Position numbers and translations under genes: made by a program. From Pelagibacterium sediminicola (lineage in GTDB: Bacteria > Pseudomonadota > Alphaproteobacteria > Rhizobiales > Devosiaceae): 64,000 nt of DNA. The notes below the pieces were generated by a model, which made no database searches, had not been told where the DNA came from, and saw only the letters and a list, made by a program, of their open reading frames with translations. This document shows, in pieces, positions 1-7,408 of the stretch. The DNA lies in NCBI RefSeq assembly GCF_003390885.1, contig NZ_QMEL01000001.1, forward strand, positions 496,001 through 560,000, in the 5' to 3' direction. Positions within the stretch are counted from its first letter, which is position 1; every line of letters begins with the position of its first letter.

Positions 1-337
1 CAACGGTGATCTGGCGCGAAAAGAACACCGCATCGCCATCGATCCGGCCTTCAAGCAGTGCCAGAAGCAGGAAAAACGGCCCCGAGATCTCGACATCGGC
101 GCGGCGGGCGATGCCGCGGCGCTTGACCGACAGGCCGCGCCGGGCGGGGGTGACGACGAAGCTGAAGGGCAGATCGTCGGGCAAAAAGGCGAAGCGTTTT
201 TCGCCGTGCGCGCCCAGCCGGTCGAGAAGGGCCGGGTGCCGGTCGAGAACGGCGCGAAGCGCCCAGCGGGCCGGACCCTCGACGGCGGCGAGGGGCAAAG
301 GGGCGAGCAGCCGGAAGACGGCAGGGGAAAGGTCCAT
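1..337 (-). CDS. ubiT: UbiT-like SCP2-domain protein, oxygen-independent ubiquinone synthesis (partial, runs off the window)
   Basis: About 112 N-terminal residues are visible; the C-terminus lies beyond base 1. The translation has the sterol-carrier-protein-2-like fold signature of UbiT: a hydrophobic RFAFLPDDLPFSF stretch near residues 48-60 and, towards the window edge, GDAVFFSRQITV, which matches the GDALFFSRD-type motif of the family. UbiT is a lipid-binding accessory factor needed, with UbiU and UbiV, for ubiquinone hydroxylation without O2. The start at 337 is preceded by AAGGA about 12 bases upstream. Divergent ubiD and ubiX on the other side of a shared promoter region fit the role. 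ubiU/ubiV would be expected to the left, outside the window; this is inference. Confidence 0.72.
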   Translation of the reverse strand, partial: MDLSPAVFRLLAPLPLAAVEGPARWALRAVLDRHPALLDRLGAHGEKRFAFLPDDLPFSFVVTPARRGLSVKRRGIARRADVEISGPFFLLLALLEGRIDGDAVFFSRQITV

Positions 338-363
338 GGCGGAACGGTTCCTTCACCAGTGAG

Positions 364-412
364 TGAAGCCACAATAGGGCAGGGCAGGGGAAAGCTGTTT
401 GCGCGGGCGCAA
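364..412 (-). promoter_or_regulatory. FNR/NnrR-type box and class II promoter for ubiT
   Basis: A perfect dyad TTGCG-CGGG-CGCAA lies at 399-412 (extended to TTTGCG/CGCAAA). Its layout, two 5-base arms separated by 4 bases, is that of CRP/FNR-family sites, and the TTGCG arm resembles NnrR-type rather than canonical FNR (TTGAT) boxes. Read on the minus strand, a -10-like TATTGT lies at 371-376. A box centred 41.5 bases upstream of a start site would place transcription near 364, giving a leader of about 27 bases to ubiT. In the other direction the same box is about 43 bases before the ubiD start codon. Box and spacing are seen; the regulator is inferred. Confidence 0.6.
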
Positions 413-448
413 AGACGTAACATTTGCCGCCGCGCACAAAACCAAGAC

Positions 449-1984
449 ATGAGCCAAGACAATCCTGTTCCCCGCCGTTCCGTGCCCGGCTGCGCCAACC
501 TTGGGGCGTTTGTCGACCTTCTGGAGCGGCGGGGACGCCTGCGGCGCGTCACGGCGCCCGTCTCGGTGGTCCACGAGATTACCGAGATTCACAGGCGGGT
601 GCTGGCCAGGGAGGGGCCAGCACTGCTATTCGAGCGGCCAGTCGATGCCGAGGGGCGGCCCTATGGCATGCCGCTCCTCGCCAATCTTTTCGGCACCGAG
701 GAGCGCATCGCCTGGGGCATGGGGCTCGAACCGGCCGATCTTTCCCGGTTCGGCACGTTCCTTGCCGATCTCCGCCAGCCCAGCGTTCCGCGCTCACTAT
801 CGCAGGCCATGGAAAAGGCGCCGCTTGTTGGCGCGGCGCTGACCATGCGCGCCAGCCGGATGCGCAACGCGCCCGTACACCAGCGCATCCTGATCGGCGA
901 GGCGATCGATCTGGGGCTGCTGCCCGTCCAGTGGTGCTGGCCGGGCGAGCCGGCCCCGCTCATCACCTGGCCGCTGGTCATCACCCGCGCACCGGACGAT
1001 CCCGCCGACATTAATGTCGGGGTCTACAGGATGCAGGTGCTGGGGCGCGACCGGCTGATCGTGCGCTGGCTGGCCAACAGGGGCGGGGCGCGCCATTACC
1101 GGCTCTGGCAGGCGCGCGGTGAGGATATGCCCATCGCCATTGCCATCGGGGCGGACCCGGCGACCATCCTTGCGGCGGTGATGCCGCTGCCCGACGGGCT
1201 GAGCGAACTGGCATTTTCCGGCCTGTTGCGCGGGGCGCGCACGCCGCTCACGCGGGGGCGGACGGTCGATCTCCCGGTACCGGCGGAAGCCGAGATCGTG
1301 CTCGAAGGCCGCGTGTCGGCGACCGAGACGGCGCCCGAGGGGCCCTATGGCGATCATACGGGCTATTACAACAGCGTCGAACCGTTTCCGGTCGTGACCC
1401 TCGATGCGATCACCATGCGCAAAAATCCCGTCTATCTCTCGACATACACCGGGCGCCCGCCCGACGAGCCCTCGCGGCTGGGCGAGGCGCTCAACGCCCT
1501 GTTCGTGCCGCTCGTCCGGCGGCAGTTCCCCGAAATCGTCGACCTCTGGCTGCCGCCCGAGGCGTGCTCTTATCGCATGATGGTCGTTTCGATCGACAAG
1601 CGGTATCCGGGGCAGGCGCGGCGGGTGATGATGGGGCTTTGGTCGATGTTGCCCCAGTTCAGCTATTGCAAGCTGATCGTTGCGGTCGATCCCGATATTG
1701 ACGTGCGACAATGGCCCGATGTCATCTGGGCGCTTTCCACCCGCTTCGAGGCGCCGCGCGATCTTATCGTCATCGAGAATACGCCCATGGACTATCTCGA
1801 TTTCGCCTCGGCGGAAGCGGGGCTGGGCAGCAAGATGGGGCTGGACGCGACCACCAAGATCGGGCCGGAAACCAGCCGGGTCTGGGGAACGCCGCTCGCT
1901 ATGTCCGACGAGGTCACGGCCCGGGTCGATACGCTCTGGGCTGAACTGGGGCTCGAGGATGGAGAAGGGACGGAAAATGGATAA
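449..1984 (+). CDS. ubiD: 4-hydroxy-3-polyprenylbenzoate decarboxylase UbiD
   Basis: A 511-residue UbiD-family, prenylated-FMN-dependent decarboxylase, close in length to E. coli UbiD (497). It carries the family motifs EGPYGDHTGYYN (mid-protein), STYTGRPPDEP, PEIVDLWLPPEACSYR and ENTPMDYLDFAS followed by GLGSKMGLDAT. These match the ubiquinone-pathway branch closely, rather than the aromatic-acid or Fdc1 branches. It removes the carboxyl group of the prenylated 4-hydroxybenzoate intermediate. The 3' end overlaps ubiX by 8 bases, so the cofactor-making enzyme is translationally coupled to its client. The start at 449 has only a weak ribosome site; a GTG near 481 is an alternative closer to the usual family N-terminus. 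Confidence 0.93.
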   Translation: MSQDNPVPRRSVPGCANLGAFVDLLERRGRLRRVTAPVSVVHEITEIHRRVLAREGPALLFERPVDAEGRPYGMPLLANLFGTEERIAWGMGLEPADLSRFGTFLADLRQPSVPRSLSQAMEKAPLVGAALTMRASRMRNAPVHQRILIGEAIDLGLLPVQWCWPGEPAPLITWPLVITRAPDDPADINVGVYRMQVLGRDRLIVRWLANRGGARHYRLWQARGEDMPIAIAIGADPATILAAVMPLPDGLSELAFSGLLRGARTPLTRGRTVDLPVPAEAEIVLEGRVSATETAPEGPYGDHTGYYNSVEPFPVVTLDAITMRKNPVYLSTYTGRPPDEPSRLGEALNALFVPLVRRQFPEIVDLWLPPEACSYRMMVVSIDKRYPGQARRVMMGLWSMLPQFSYCKLIVAVDPDIDVRQWPDVIWALSTRFEAPRDLIVIENTPMDYLDFASAEAGLGSKMGLDATTKIGPETSRVWGTPLAMSDEVTARVDTLWAELGLEDGEGTENG

Positions 1985-2594
1985 GCGATTCATGCGCCCG
2001 ATCCGGGTCGTTGTCGGCATGTCGGGGGCTTCGGGTGCCGCGCTCGGCCAGCAGATCGTGCGCCGGCTTGCCGACGAGGGCGGGATCGAGGTGCATCTGA
2101 TCATCTCGGGCGCCGCCGAAAAGACGCTGGCGCACGAGGTGGGGCCGGACGCGCTGGTCGAGACGGCGGAAATGGCGCACCGCGTTTACGAGCCCGGCGA
2201 GATCGGAGCGACGATTGCCAGCGGATCCTTTCCCACCGATGGCATGATCGTCGCGCCGTGCTCGATCCGCACGCTTTCGGCAATCGCCAATAGCCTCAAC
2301 GATACGCTTCTGATCCGCGCCGCCGACGTGCATCTCAAGGAGCGGCGGCGGCTGGTTCTGGGGGTGCGCGAGACGCCGCTTCATCTGGGGCATCTGGACC
2401 TCATGCGCCGGGCAACGCAATCGGGGGCCATCATCTTCCCGCCCGTGCCGCCGTTTTATATGGCGCGTTCGATGCGCGAGGTGATCGACCAGACCGCCTG
2501 CCGCATGATCGATCTGCTCGGCCTGCCCGTGGCGCGGCTGGCGCAGGACTGGCAGGGGCTCGACGCCGAGCGCTCTGTCCGACAGGGGCTTTGA
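1977..2594 (+). CDS. ubiX: Flavin prenyltransferase UbiX
   Basis: A 205-residue UbiX-family protein that attaches dimethylallyl phosphate to FMN, making the prenyl-FMN cofactor of UbiD. The N-terminal flavin-binding GMSGASGA motif is near residues 14-21, SFPTDGMIVAPCS is central, and PPVPPFYMARSMREVID lies towards the C-terminus. The start at 1977 has AAGGGA about 7 bases upstream and overlaps the ubiD stop; ATG at 1992 is a second possibility. It is convergent with nnrS, with only 6 bases between the stops. Confidence 0.95.
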   Translation: MDKRFMRPIRVVVGMSGASGAALGQQIVRRLADEGGIEVHLIISGAAEKTLAHEVGPDALVETAEMAHRVYEPGEIGATIASGSFPTDGMIVAPCSIRTLSAIANSLNDTLLIRAADVHLKERRRLVLGVRETPLHLGHLDLMRRATQSGAIIFPPVPPFYMARSMREVIDQTACRMIDLLGLPVARLAQDWQGLDAERSVRQGL

Positions 2595-2600
2595 GCGCGC

Positions 2601-3785
2601 TCACTCGGTACGCGCGGTCTTTGTCAGCAGTGGGCCGTAAAGGACGAGGAACACCGAAAAGGCGGTGATCCAGAATAGACCGGAAAGCTGTAAGGCGAGC
2701 ATGTCAGGATAAAAGCCATAGGCGATGCGCAGGCAGGCCGAAAGGGCGGCGCAGCCGGGGATGACGCTATTGGCGAGGGCGGAGAACCAGGGCGCGCCGA
2801 TCCACCCCTCGATCGTGCGGATCATGATGGCGAGCGAGACAGTCCCCATGGCGCCGATGGTAAAGGCGTGGAGGCTCGCGCCAGGGTCAACGATATCCGG
2901 GCGGACAAGGGCGAGGGCGGAAAGACCGAAACCCAGCGGGATGAACCCGTAGGCCAGATGAAGGCTGGCGATAGCCGGATGCCGCATGGCCAGATGACCG
3001 CGCCAGCGGCAGAGCCTTATGGCTTGCAGTATTGCCGCAAGGGTCAGAGGAAGCGCTGTGGCCTGTTGCGCGGGGACCAATGCCCAGAGCAGCAGGGCGA
3101 TCACGGCGGCTATAATGGCGATGGCGTCGAATTTTGAGAAACGCGGGATGGGACGGGCGGCGTTTCCCAGCGCCGAGGCGGTGAATACCGGGATCATGCG
3201 GCCCGCGATCAGCATGATGAGCGTCATCTGCGCTGTAACGGCGAGGCGGAGCCCCGTTTCCGCGCCCATCTGCGCGAGCGGTCTTGCAGCGCAAAAAAGG
3301 GCGAGCACGATAGCGATCTTGCGGGTTCGGCGGTTGCCGCTCACAAGAGTTTCGCGCGCCGCAAACAGGAGCAGCCCAAGAGGCAGGGCGAGATCGGCAA
3401 AGGCGATGGCAGAGGCGCCGGAAAGGGCAGCGGCGATCATGGCGATGCGGCCCATCAGCCACAGGGCAAAGAGGGCGAGCACCACGCGTCCAGCGGGAAG
3501 CGGGCGGCCCGTCCAGTTGGGCATGGCGCTGAGCACAAACCCGGCCAGAACCGCGCCGCCATAGCCAAAGACGGCTTCGGTCGCGTGCCACACGGGCGGA
3601 AGGCGGGCCCATGCGGGCAGACCGGACAGAAAAGGCAAAACCAGGAGGAGGGCGAACAGCGCGGCGGCGGGGAAAAAGATCCCGAAGCCCACAAGCCTGT
3701 GACGCCCGTATCCGGGGGAAAAAGCCGAGAGGCGGGCCAGCGGGGGCGGAGCGGTCTGCACAAAGGCCATCTGCGCATCGGCCAT
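2601..3785 (-). CDS. nnrS: NnrS family haem/copper membrane protein
   Basis: A 394-residue integral membrane protein with about 12 hydrophobic segments. The MPNWTGRPLPAG segment around residues 108-120 is the hallmark of NnrS. Members of this family are linked to nitric oxide metabolism and resistance to nitrosative stress, and are often controlled by FNR/NnrR-type regulators in denitrifiers. A dyad of that type lies 12-25 bases upstream of the chosen start. Together with ubiT it suggests that respiration with little oxygen is the theme of this end of the window. The start is uncertain: ATG at 3785 or at 3770 could be used. Confidence 0.85.
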   Translation of the reverse strand: MADAQMAFVQTAPPPLARLSAFSPGYGRHRLVGFGIFFPAAALFALLLVLPFLSGLPAWARLPPVWHATEAVFGYGGAVLAGFVLSAMPNWTGRPLPAGRVVLALFALWLMGRIAMIAAALSGASAIAFADLALPLGLLLFAARETLVSGNRRTRKIAIVLALFCAARPLAQMGAETGLRLAVTAQMTLIMLIAGRMIPVFTASALGNAARPIPRFSKFDAIAIIAAVIALLLWALVPAQQATALPLTLAAILQAIRLCRWRGHLAMRHPAIASLHLAYGFIPLGFGLSALALVRPDIVDPGASLHAFTIGAMGTVSLAIMIRTIEGWIGAPWFSALANSVIPGCAALSACLRIAYGFYPDMLALQLSGLFWITAFSVFLVLYGPLLTKTARTE

Positions 3786-3796
3786 GCGAGATGACG

Positions 3797-3810
3797 TTGC
3801 GCTGCCGCAA
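3797..3810 (-). promoter_or_regulatory. Second TTGCG-N4-CGCAA box, upstream of nnrS
   Basis: TTGCG-CTGC-CGCAA is a perfect 5+5 dyad with the same arms and spacing as the box at 399-412. Its centre is about 18 bases upstream of the assigned nnrS start. That is too close for standard activation at -41.5 unless nnrS starts further in or transcription uses another geometry. Two identical arm pairs, each beside an anaerobic-respiration gene 3.4 kb apart, support a common FNR/NnrR-family regulator. Confidence 0.5.
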
Positions 3811-3833
3811 ACTGGGCTAAGAGCCGGGGCGCG

Positions 3834-5558
3834 CTACTTTTGCCCGATGCTGCCGCCCAATGCGCTGGCCGCCTCGTGCTGGCTGAGAAAGATCCGGCCG
3901 TTGAGGGATTTGAGAAGATCGGTCGTCTTGAGCCGGTCCATCACCGGGCCTTTCACTTCCGAGAGATTGAAGGTGATCCCGGCATCGGTCAGTCGCCGGT
4001 TGATTTCCTCGAGGCTTTCGAGCGCGGAGGCATCGATGGCGTTGACCGCCGAGCACATCAGAATGACGTGCCTGAGTTCGGGCCGCTCGGCGGCATGGGC
4101 GGCGATGGTGTCTTCGAGAAAGCGCGAATTGGCGAAATAAAGGCTTTCATCGACGCGGATCGAGAGAATGTCCGGGCTGGTGAGTACGGAATGACGCTCG
4201 ACATTGCGGTAGTGCTCGGTGCCGGGCACCTGCCCGACGATGGCGACGTGGGGCTTGCTGGTCCTGTAAAGATGGAGCAACAGCGAGAGCACGACCCCGG
4301 CGACGATCCCCAGTTCCACGCCCCAGCCCAGCGTCACGACGATGGTTGCGGCCATGGCGGCGAAATCGGAGCGGGAATAGGCAAAGACCTTGCGCACCGC
4401 GCCGAAATCGACCAGCGAGAGCACGGCGACGATGATGGTTGCGGCGAGCGTTGCCTGCGGCAGATTCGCAAGGAACGGGGTCAGGAACAGGGCGGCGAGC
4501 GCGATGCCGATGGCGGTGAAGACCCCGGCGGCGGGGGTTTGCGCCCCGGCATCGAAATTGACCACCGAGCGCGCGAACCCGCCGGTGACCGGATAGCCCG
4601 AGGACAGCCCTGCCGCGATATTGGCCGCGCCTAGCCCGATCAGTTCCTGATCGGGGTCGATCCGCTGGCGGCGTTTGGCGGCAAGGGTCTGGCCGACGGA
4701 AACCGATTCCACGAACCCCACCACCGAGATGAGAAAGGCCGGTACGAGCAGCGTTGTAACCAGATCTGAGGAAAAGGAAGGGACGCCAAAGGCCGGCAGC
4801 CCCTGCGGGATCGCGCCGACAAGGGCAACCCCTTGGGCCCCCAGATCGAGGCCCGCCGCCAGCGCGACGGTTATCGCGACCGCAAGGATTGGCGCGGCCC
4901 TGGCAATCGAATCGGCAAGGCGCGCGGGGATGCGGAGTGTGGCCAGAAGGGATTTGAGGCGCTTGCGTGCAAAGACCAGAAAGGCGAGCACGCCGACGCC
5001 GATGACCAGCGTTATCGGGTTGATGGAGGCGAGATGGCCGGAAAGGGACGCAACGATCCGGGGCAGCGTTTCACCGCCCCCCGCAACGCCGAGGATATGG
5101 TGAAGCTGGCCCGCGGCGATCAGCAGCCCGGCGGCGGTGATGAAGCCCGAGATCACCGGATGGGAGAGGAAATTGGCCAGAAAGCCCAGCCGGAAGATAC
5201 CCATGACGGCGAGCATGCCGCCCGAGAGCAGGGCAAGGAGCATCGCGGCGGCGAGGTAGCCAATCGTTCCTTCGGCGGCGACCTGCCCGATGGCAGACGC
5301 CGTCATCAGCGAGACGACGGCGACCGGGCCGACCGCCAGCGTGCGGCTGGTGCCGAAAACCGCATAGGCGACGAGCGGCAGGATCGAGGCGTAAAGGCCG
5401 ACCTCGGCGGGCAGGCCCGCCAGCATGGCATAGGCCAGCGATTGCGGGATCAGCATGATGGTGACGATCACCGCCGCGAGAAGATCGCTGCTCAGCGTCG
5501 TTCCGTCATAGGCCCTGGCCCATTGGAGGAAGGGGAAATATCGGGAGAATCTGGACAT
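3834..5558 (-). CDS. SulP family anion transporter with C-terminal STAS domain
   Basis: A 574-residue SulP/SLC26 transporter. The N-terminal part starts with the family's LLAAVIVTIMLIPQSLAYAMLAGLPAEVGLY signature region near residues 27-57 (membrane segments 1-2), followed by about 10-12 membrane segments and a cytoplasmic STAS domain from roughly residue 440 (VILMCSAVNAIDASALE). It is the last gene of the BigR-type operon, so the likely substrate is sulfate or sulfite. Export or exchange of oxidised sulfur made by the dioxygenase is an inference from context. No clear Shine-Dalgarno sequence precedes the start. Confidence 0.88.
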   Translation of the reverse strand: MSRFSRYFPFLQWARAYDGTTLSSDLLAAVIVTIMLIPQSLAYAMLAGLPAEVGLYASILPLVAYAVFGTSRTLAVGPVAVVSLMTASAIGQVAAEGTIGYLAAAMLLALLSGGMLAVMGIFRLGFLANFLSHPVISGFITAAGLLIAAGQLHHILGVAGGGETLPRIVASLSGHLASINPITLVIGVGVLAFLVFARKRLKSLLATLRIPARLADSIARAAPILAVAITVALAAGLDLGAQGVALVGAIPQGLPAFGVPSFSSDLVTTLLVPAFLISVVGFVESVSVGQTLAAKRRQRIDPDQELIGLGAANIAAGLSSGYPVTGGFARSVVNFDAGAQTPAAGVFTAIGIALAALFLTPFLANLPQATLAATIIVAVLSLVDFGAVRKVFAYSRSDFAAMAATIVVTLGWGVELGIVAGVVLSLLLHLYRTSKPHVAIVGQVPGTEHYRNVERHSVLTSPDILSIRVDESLYFANSRFLEDTIAAHAAERPELRHVILMCSAVNAIDASALESLEEINRRLTDAGITFNLSEVKGPVMDRLKTTDLLKSLNGRIFLSQHEAASALGGSIGQK

Positions 5559-5626
5559 GGATGACGTGCTGCCAGCAAAGGAGAGTGGGCGCCGCCACAG
5601 GCGGCGCTGATGTCAAAGCGGTGGGG

Positions 5627-5956
5627 TCAGCGCGCGATGGCGGCGTAAAGGGCGGCGGCCCGGCTGCCGCCGCGGCAAAAGCCCAGAACCGGACCTTCCA
5701 TGGTTTCCATGGCTTTTTCAAACCGGGCGACCTGCTCGGGCGAGGGGGGGGGGCCGCTGACCGGGATGTGGACGATGCTCATGCCGTGCCGTTCGGCCTC
5801 GCGGGCAATCTCGGCAAAGGCGGGCTGGCCCTGTTCCTCATCGTCGGGCCTCGCGCAGACGATGCTCCTATAACCCTCGCGGGCGAGCTCTTCGATGTCC
5901 TGGGGGCGGACCTGGCCGGTCGTTGCAAAGCGGTCGTCGATCTTGTTGATGTTCAT
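5627..5956 (-). CDS. DUF442 / TIGR01244 family sulfurtransferase-phosphatase
   Basis: About 109 residues with the family start (NINKIDDRFATTGQ), the ICARPDDEE-like segment and a cysteine loop FCRGGSRA near the C-terminus. The loop corresponds to the CxxGxR active site of the rhodanese/tyrosine-phosphatase-like fold. In many relatives this domain is fused to the MBL dioxygenase as Blh; here it is a separate gene several genes downstream. ATG at 5992 would add a short MWPFNIFRKSGK extension; 5956 was chosen because it fits the family N-terminus. It belongs to the sulfide-detoxification operon with bigR. Confidence 0.8.
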   Translation of the reverse strand: MNINKIDDRFATTGQVRPQDIEELAREGYRSIVCARPDDEEQGQPAFAEIAREAERHGMSIVHIPVSGPPPSPEQVARFEKAMETMEGPVLGFCRGGSRAAALYAAIAR

Positions 5957-5994
5957 TTTTCCACTCTTACGAAAGATGTTGAAGGGCCACATGT

Positions 5995-6438
5995 TCAAGC
6001 GGCCCTGATGCTGGCGCGGGTTGCAAGGGTTTGACGGGCAAGGCGCGCCAGGGCGATGCCGGCAGTCATCGCGCCCACGAACAGCCACGCATCGCCATGG
6101 CCCAGCCCGAGCGCGGGGATGGCGCCGCCGGGGCAAAAACCGGTGATGCCCCAGCCGATCCCGAAAATGGCTGAGCCTGCAACCAGCGGCATGTCGATGT
6201 CGCGGCGTGTCGGGAGATGAAACAGCCTGTCAAAGACCGGCGCATTGCGCCTGAGAACGAACAGATATCCGATGGCGGTGACGATGAGCGCGCCGCCCAT
6301 GACGAAGGCGAGCGAGGGGTCCCACGTTCCGAAAAAATCGAAAAAGTTCAGCACCTTGGCCGGATTGGCCATGCCCGAAAGGGCGATCCCTGCGCCAAAG
6401 ACGAGGCCGATGGCGAGGGCGGAAAGAATGCGGGCCAT
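5995..6438 (-). CDS. YeeE/YedE family membrane protein (second half-channel, PmpB-like)
   Basis: A 147-residue membrane protein with about four hydrophobic segments and the GITGFCPGGAIPALG motif (residues about 103-118), whose cysteine is characteristic of YeeE/YedE (TsuA-like) sulfur-species transporters. It starts immediately after the stop of its partner at 6439. In the family two such halves can be fused or encoded side by side; the paired small form is typical of BigR operons. Uptake or export of thiosulfate or related sulfur compounds is inferred from the family. Confidence 0.82.
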   Translation of the reverse strand: MARILSALAIGLVFGAGIALSGMANPAKVLNFFDFFGTWDPSLAFVMGGALIVTAIGYLFVLRRNAPVFDRLFHLPTRRDIDMPLVAGSAIFGIGWGITGFCPGGAIPALGLGHGDAWLFVGAMTAGIALARLARQTLATRASIRAA

Positions 6439-6867
6439 TCAAAAGCCTCCGATGAGATGGCGGATGATGAAGACGGTCAGGGCGGTAAAGGCCATGAAGG
6501 TGAGCGTTGCAACGATCGAGCGCGGCGAAAGGCGGGCCATGCCGCAAACGCCGTGACCGGAGGTGCAGCCCGAGCCCAGATATACCCCGACCCCGACGAC
6601 CAGTCCGCCGACGATCAGCCACGGCGCGGGCGTGGGGCTTTCAAAGGGAATGGCATATCCCGACGAGATAACGACCAGCGCCGGGGCGGCGATGGCGCCC
6701 ACAAGGAAGGCGGCGCGCCAGCCCCAATCGTTGGAAAAGGGCGGCACGAGGCCCGAGAGGATGCCGGTCATTCCGGCGATGCGACCGTGAAAGGCCATCA
6801 AAAGGACGGCGGCAAGGCCGATCAGGCCGCCGCCGGCCAGTGACAGCCAGGGCGTAAATTCAGTCAT
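6439..6867 (-). CDS. YeeE/YedE family membrane protein (first half-channel, PmpA-like)
   Basis: A 142-residue membrane protein with four hydrophobic stretches. It contains GSGCTSGHGVCGMARLS (residues about 98-114), the SGCTSGHG signature of the YeeE/YedE family with its conserved cysteine. The start ATG at 6867 overlaps the stop of the upstream DUF2892 gene (ATGA), and the stop abuts the second half-channel, so the pair is almost certainly co-translated. Confidence 0.83.
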   Translation of the reverse strand: MTEFTPWLSLAGGGLIGLAAVLLMAFHGRIAGMTGILSGLVPPFSNDWGWRAAFLVGAIAAPALVVISSGYAIPFESPTPAPWLIVGGLVVGVGVYLGSGCTSGHGVCGMARLSPRSIVATLTFMAFTALTVFIIRHLIGGF

Positions 6868-7085
6868 TTATCCTTGGTCTCCGAAGTCGAGAGATTGAAA
6901 AGCGCATAGGCGGGGCAGAAGCGGACGAGGCCGGTGACGGCGAGCACCAGCCCGACGATGACGAAGACCCAGGTCCAGACCGGGTTGGCAAACAGCGCCC
7001 AGCCGGTGATGAAGGGGGCGATCATCAGCAAGACCCCGACGATCAGGCGGGCGATGCGATCTGGCGTTCCCACATTGATTTTCAT
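6864..7085 (-). CDS. DUF2892 (YgaP-type) small membrane protein
   Basis: A 73-residue protein starting MKINVGTPDRIARLIVG, with two membrane segments and the GLVRFCPAYALF motif of the DUF2892 family. The cysteine in FCPAY is conserved and the domain is found alone or fused to rhodanese in YgaP. The start at 7085 is chosen because AGGAG lies 7-8 bases upstream. It sits between bigR and the YeeE/YedE pair. Confidence 0.85.
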   Translation of the reverse strand: MKINVGTPDRIARLIVGVLLMIAPFITGWALFANPVWTWVFVIVGLVLAVTGLVRFCPAYALFNLSTSETKDK

Positions 7086-7102
7086 GGCAGTTCTCCTTTG
7101 TT

Positions 7103-7408
7103 TCACTTGCAGAACAGATCGTGCATGGTGTGGACGAAAATCCGGATGCGCGGATCGGCGAGCCGGTAGAACACCTGCTTGCCTTCCTTGCGTCCGACGA
7201 TCAGCCCGGCCTCGCGCAGTTCGGCGAGCTGTTGGGAAAGGCCGGGCTGGCGGATGCCCAACCCGTCCTCGAGTTCGCGCACCGACCGCTCGCCTTCAAC
7301 AAGCGCGCAGGCGACCAGCAGGCGGTCGGGGTTGGAGAGCTTCTTGAGGAAGGCGGTGGCTTCACCGACCTTGCCCCTGAGCTCGCGGGCCTCATCGGAA
7401 ATCTGCAT
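7103..7408 (-). CDS. bigR: BigR/SqrR-like ArsR-family persulfide-sensing repressor
   Basis: A 101-residue ArsR-family winged-helix regulator. The recognition helix region is QPGLSQQLAELREAGLI and the wing is RKEGKQVFYRL. It has two cysteines, C34 and C100, 66 residues apart, the same spacing as the redox pair C42/C108 described for Xylella BigR. This supports sensing of sulfide or persulfide through a disulfide or polysulfide bridge. Its start overlaps the stop of the MBL gene (ATGA). It probably represses its own operon from the AT-rich region upstream of 8292. Confidence 0.88.
   Translation of the reverse strand: MQISDEARELRGKVGEATAFLKKLSNPDRLLVACALVEGERSVRELEDGLGIRQPGLSQQLAELREAGLIVGRKEGKQVFYRLADPRIRIFVHTMHDLFCK

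Noticed and set aside
797-2104. Open frame of 435 codons on the minus strand
   Set aside because: It is opposite ubiD and crosses into ubiX; composition is that of an antisense frame.
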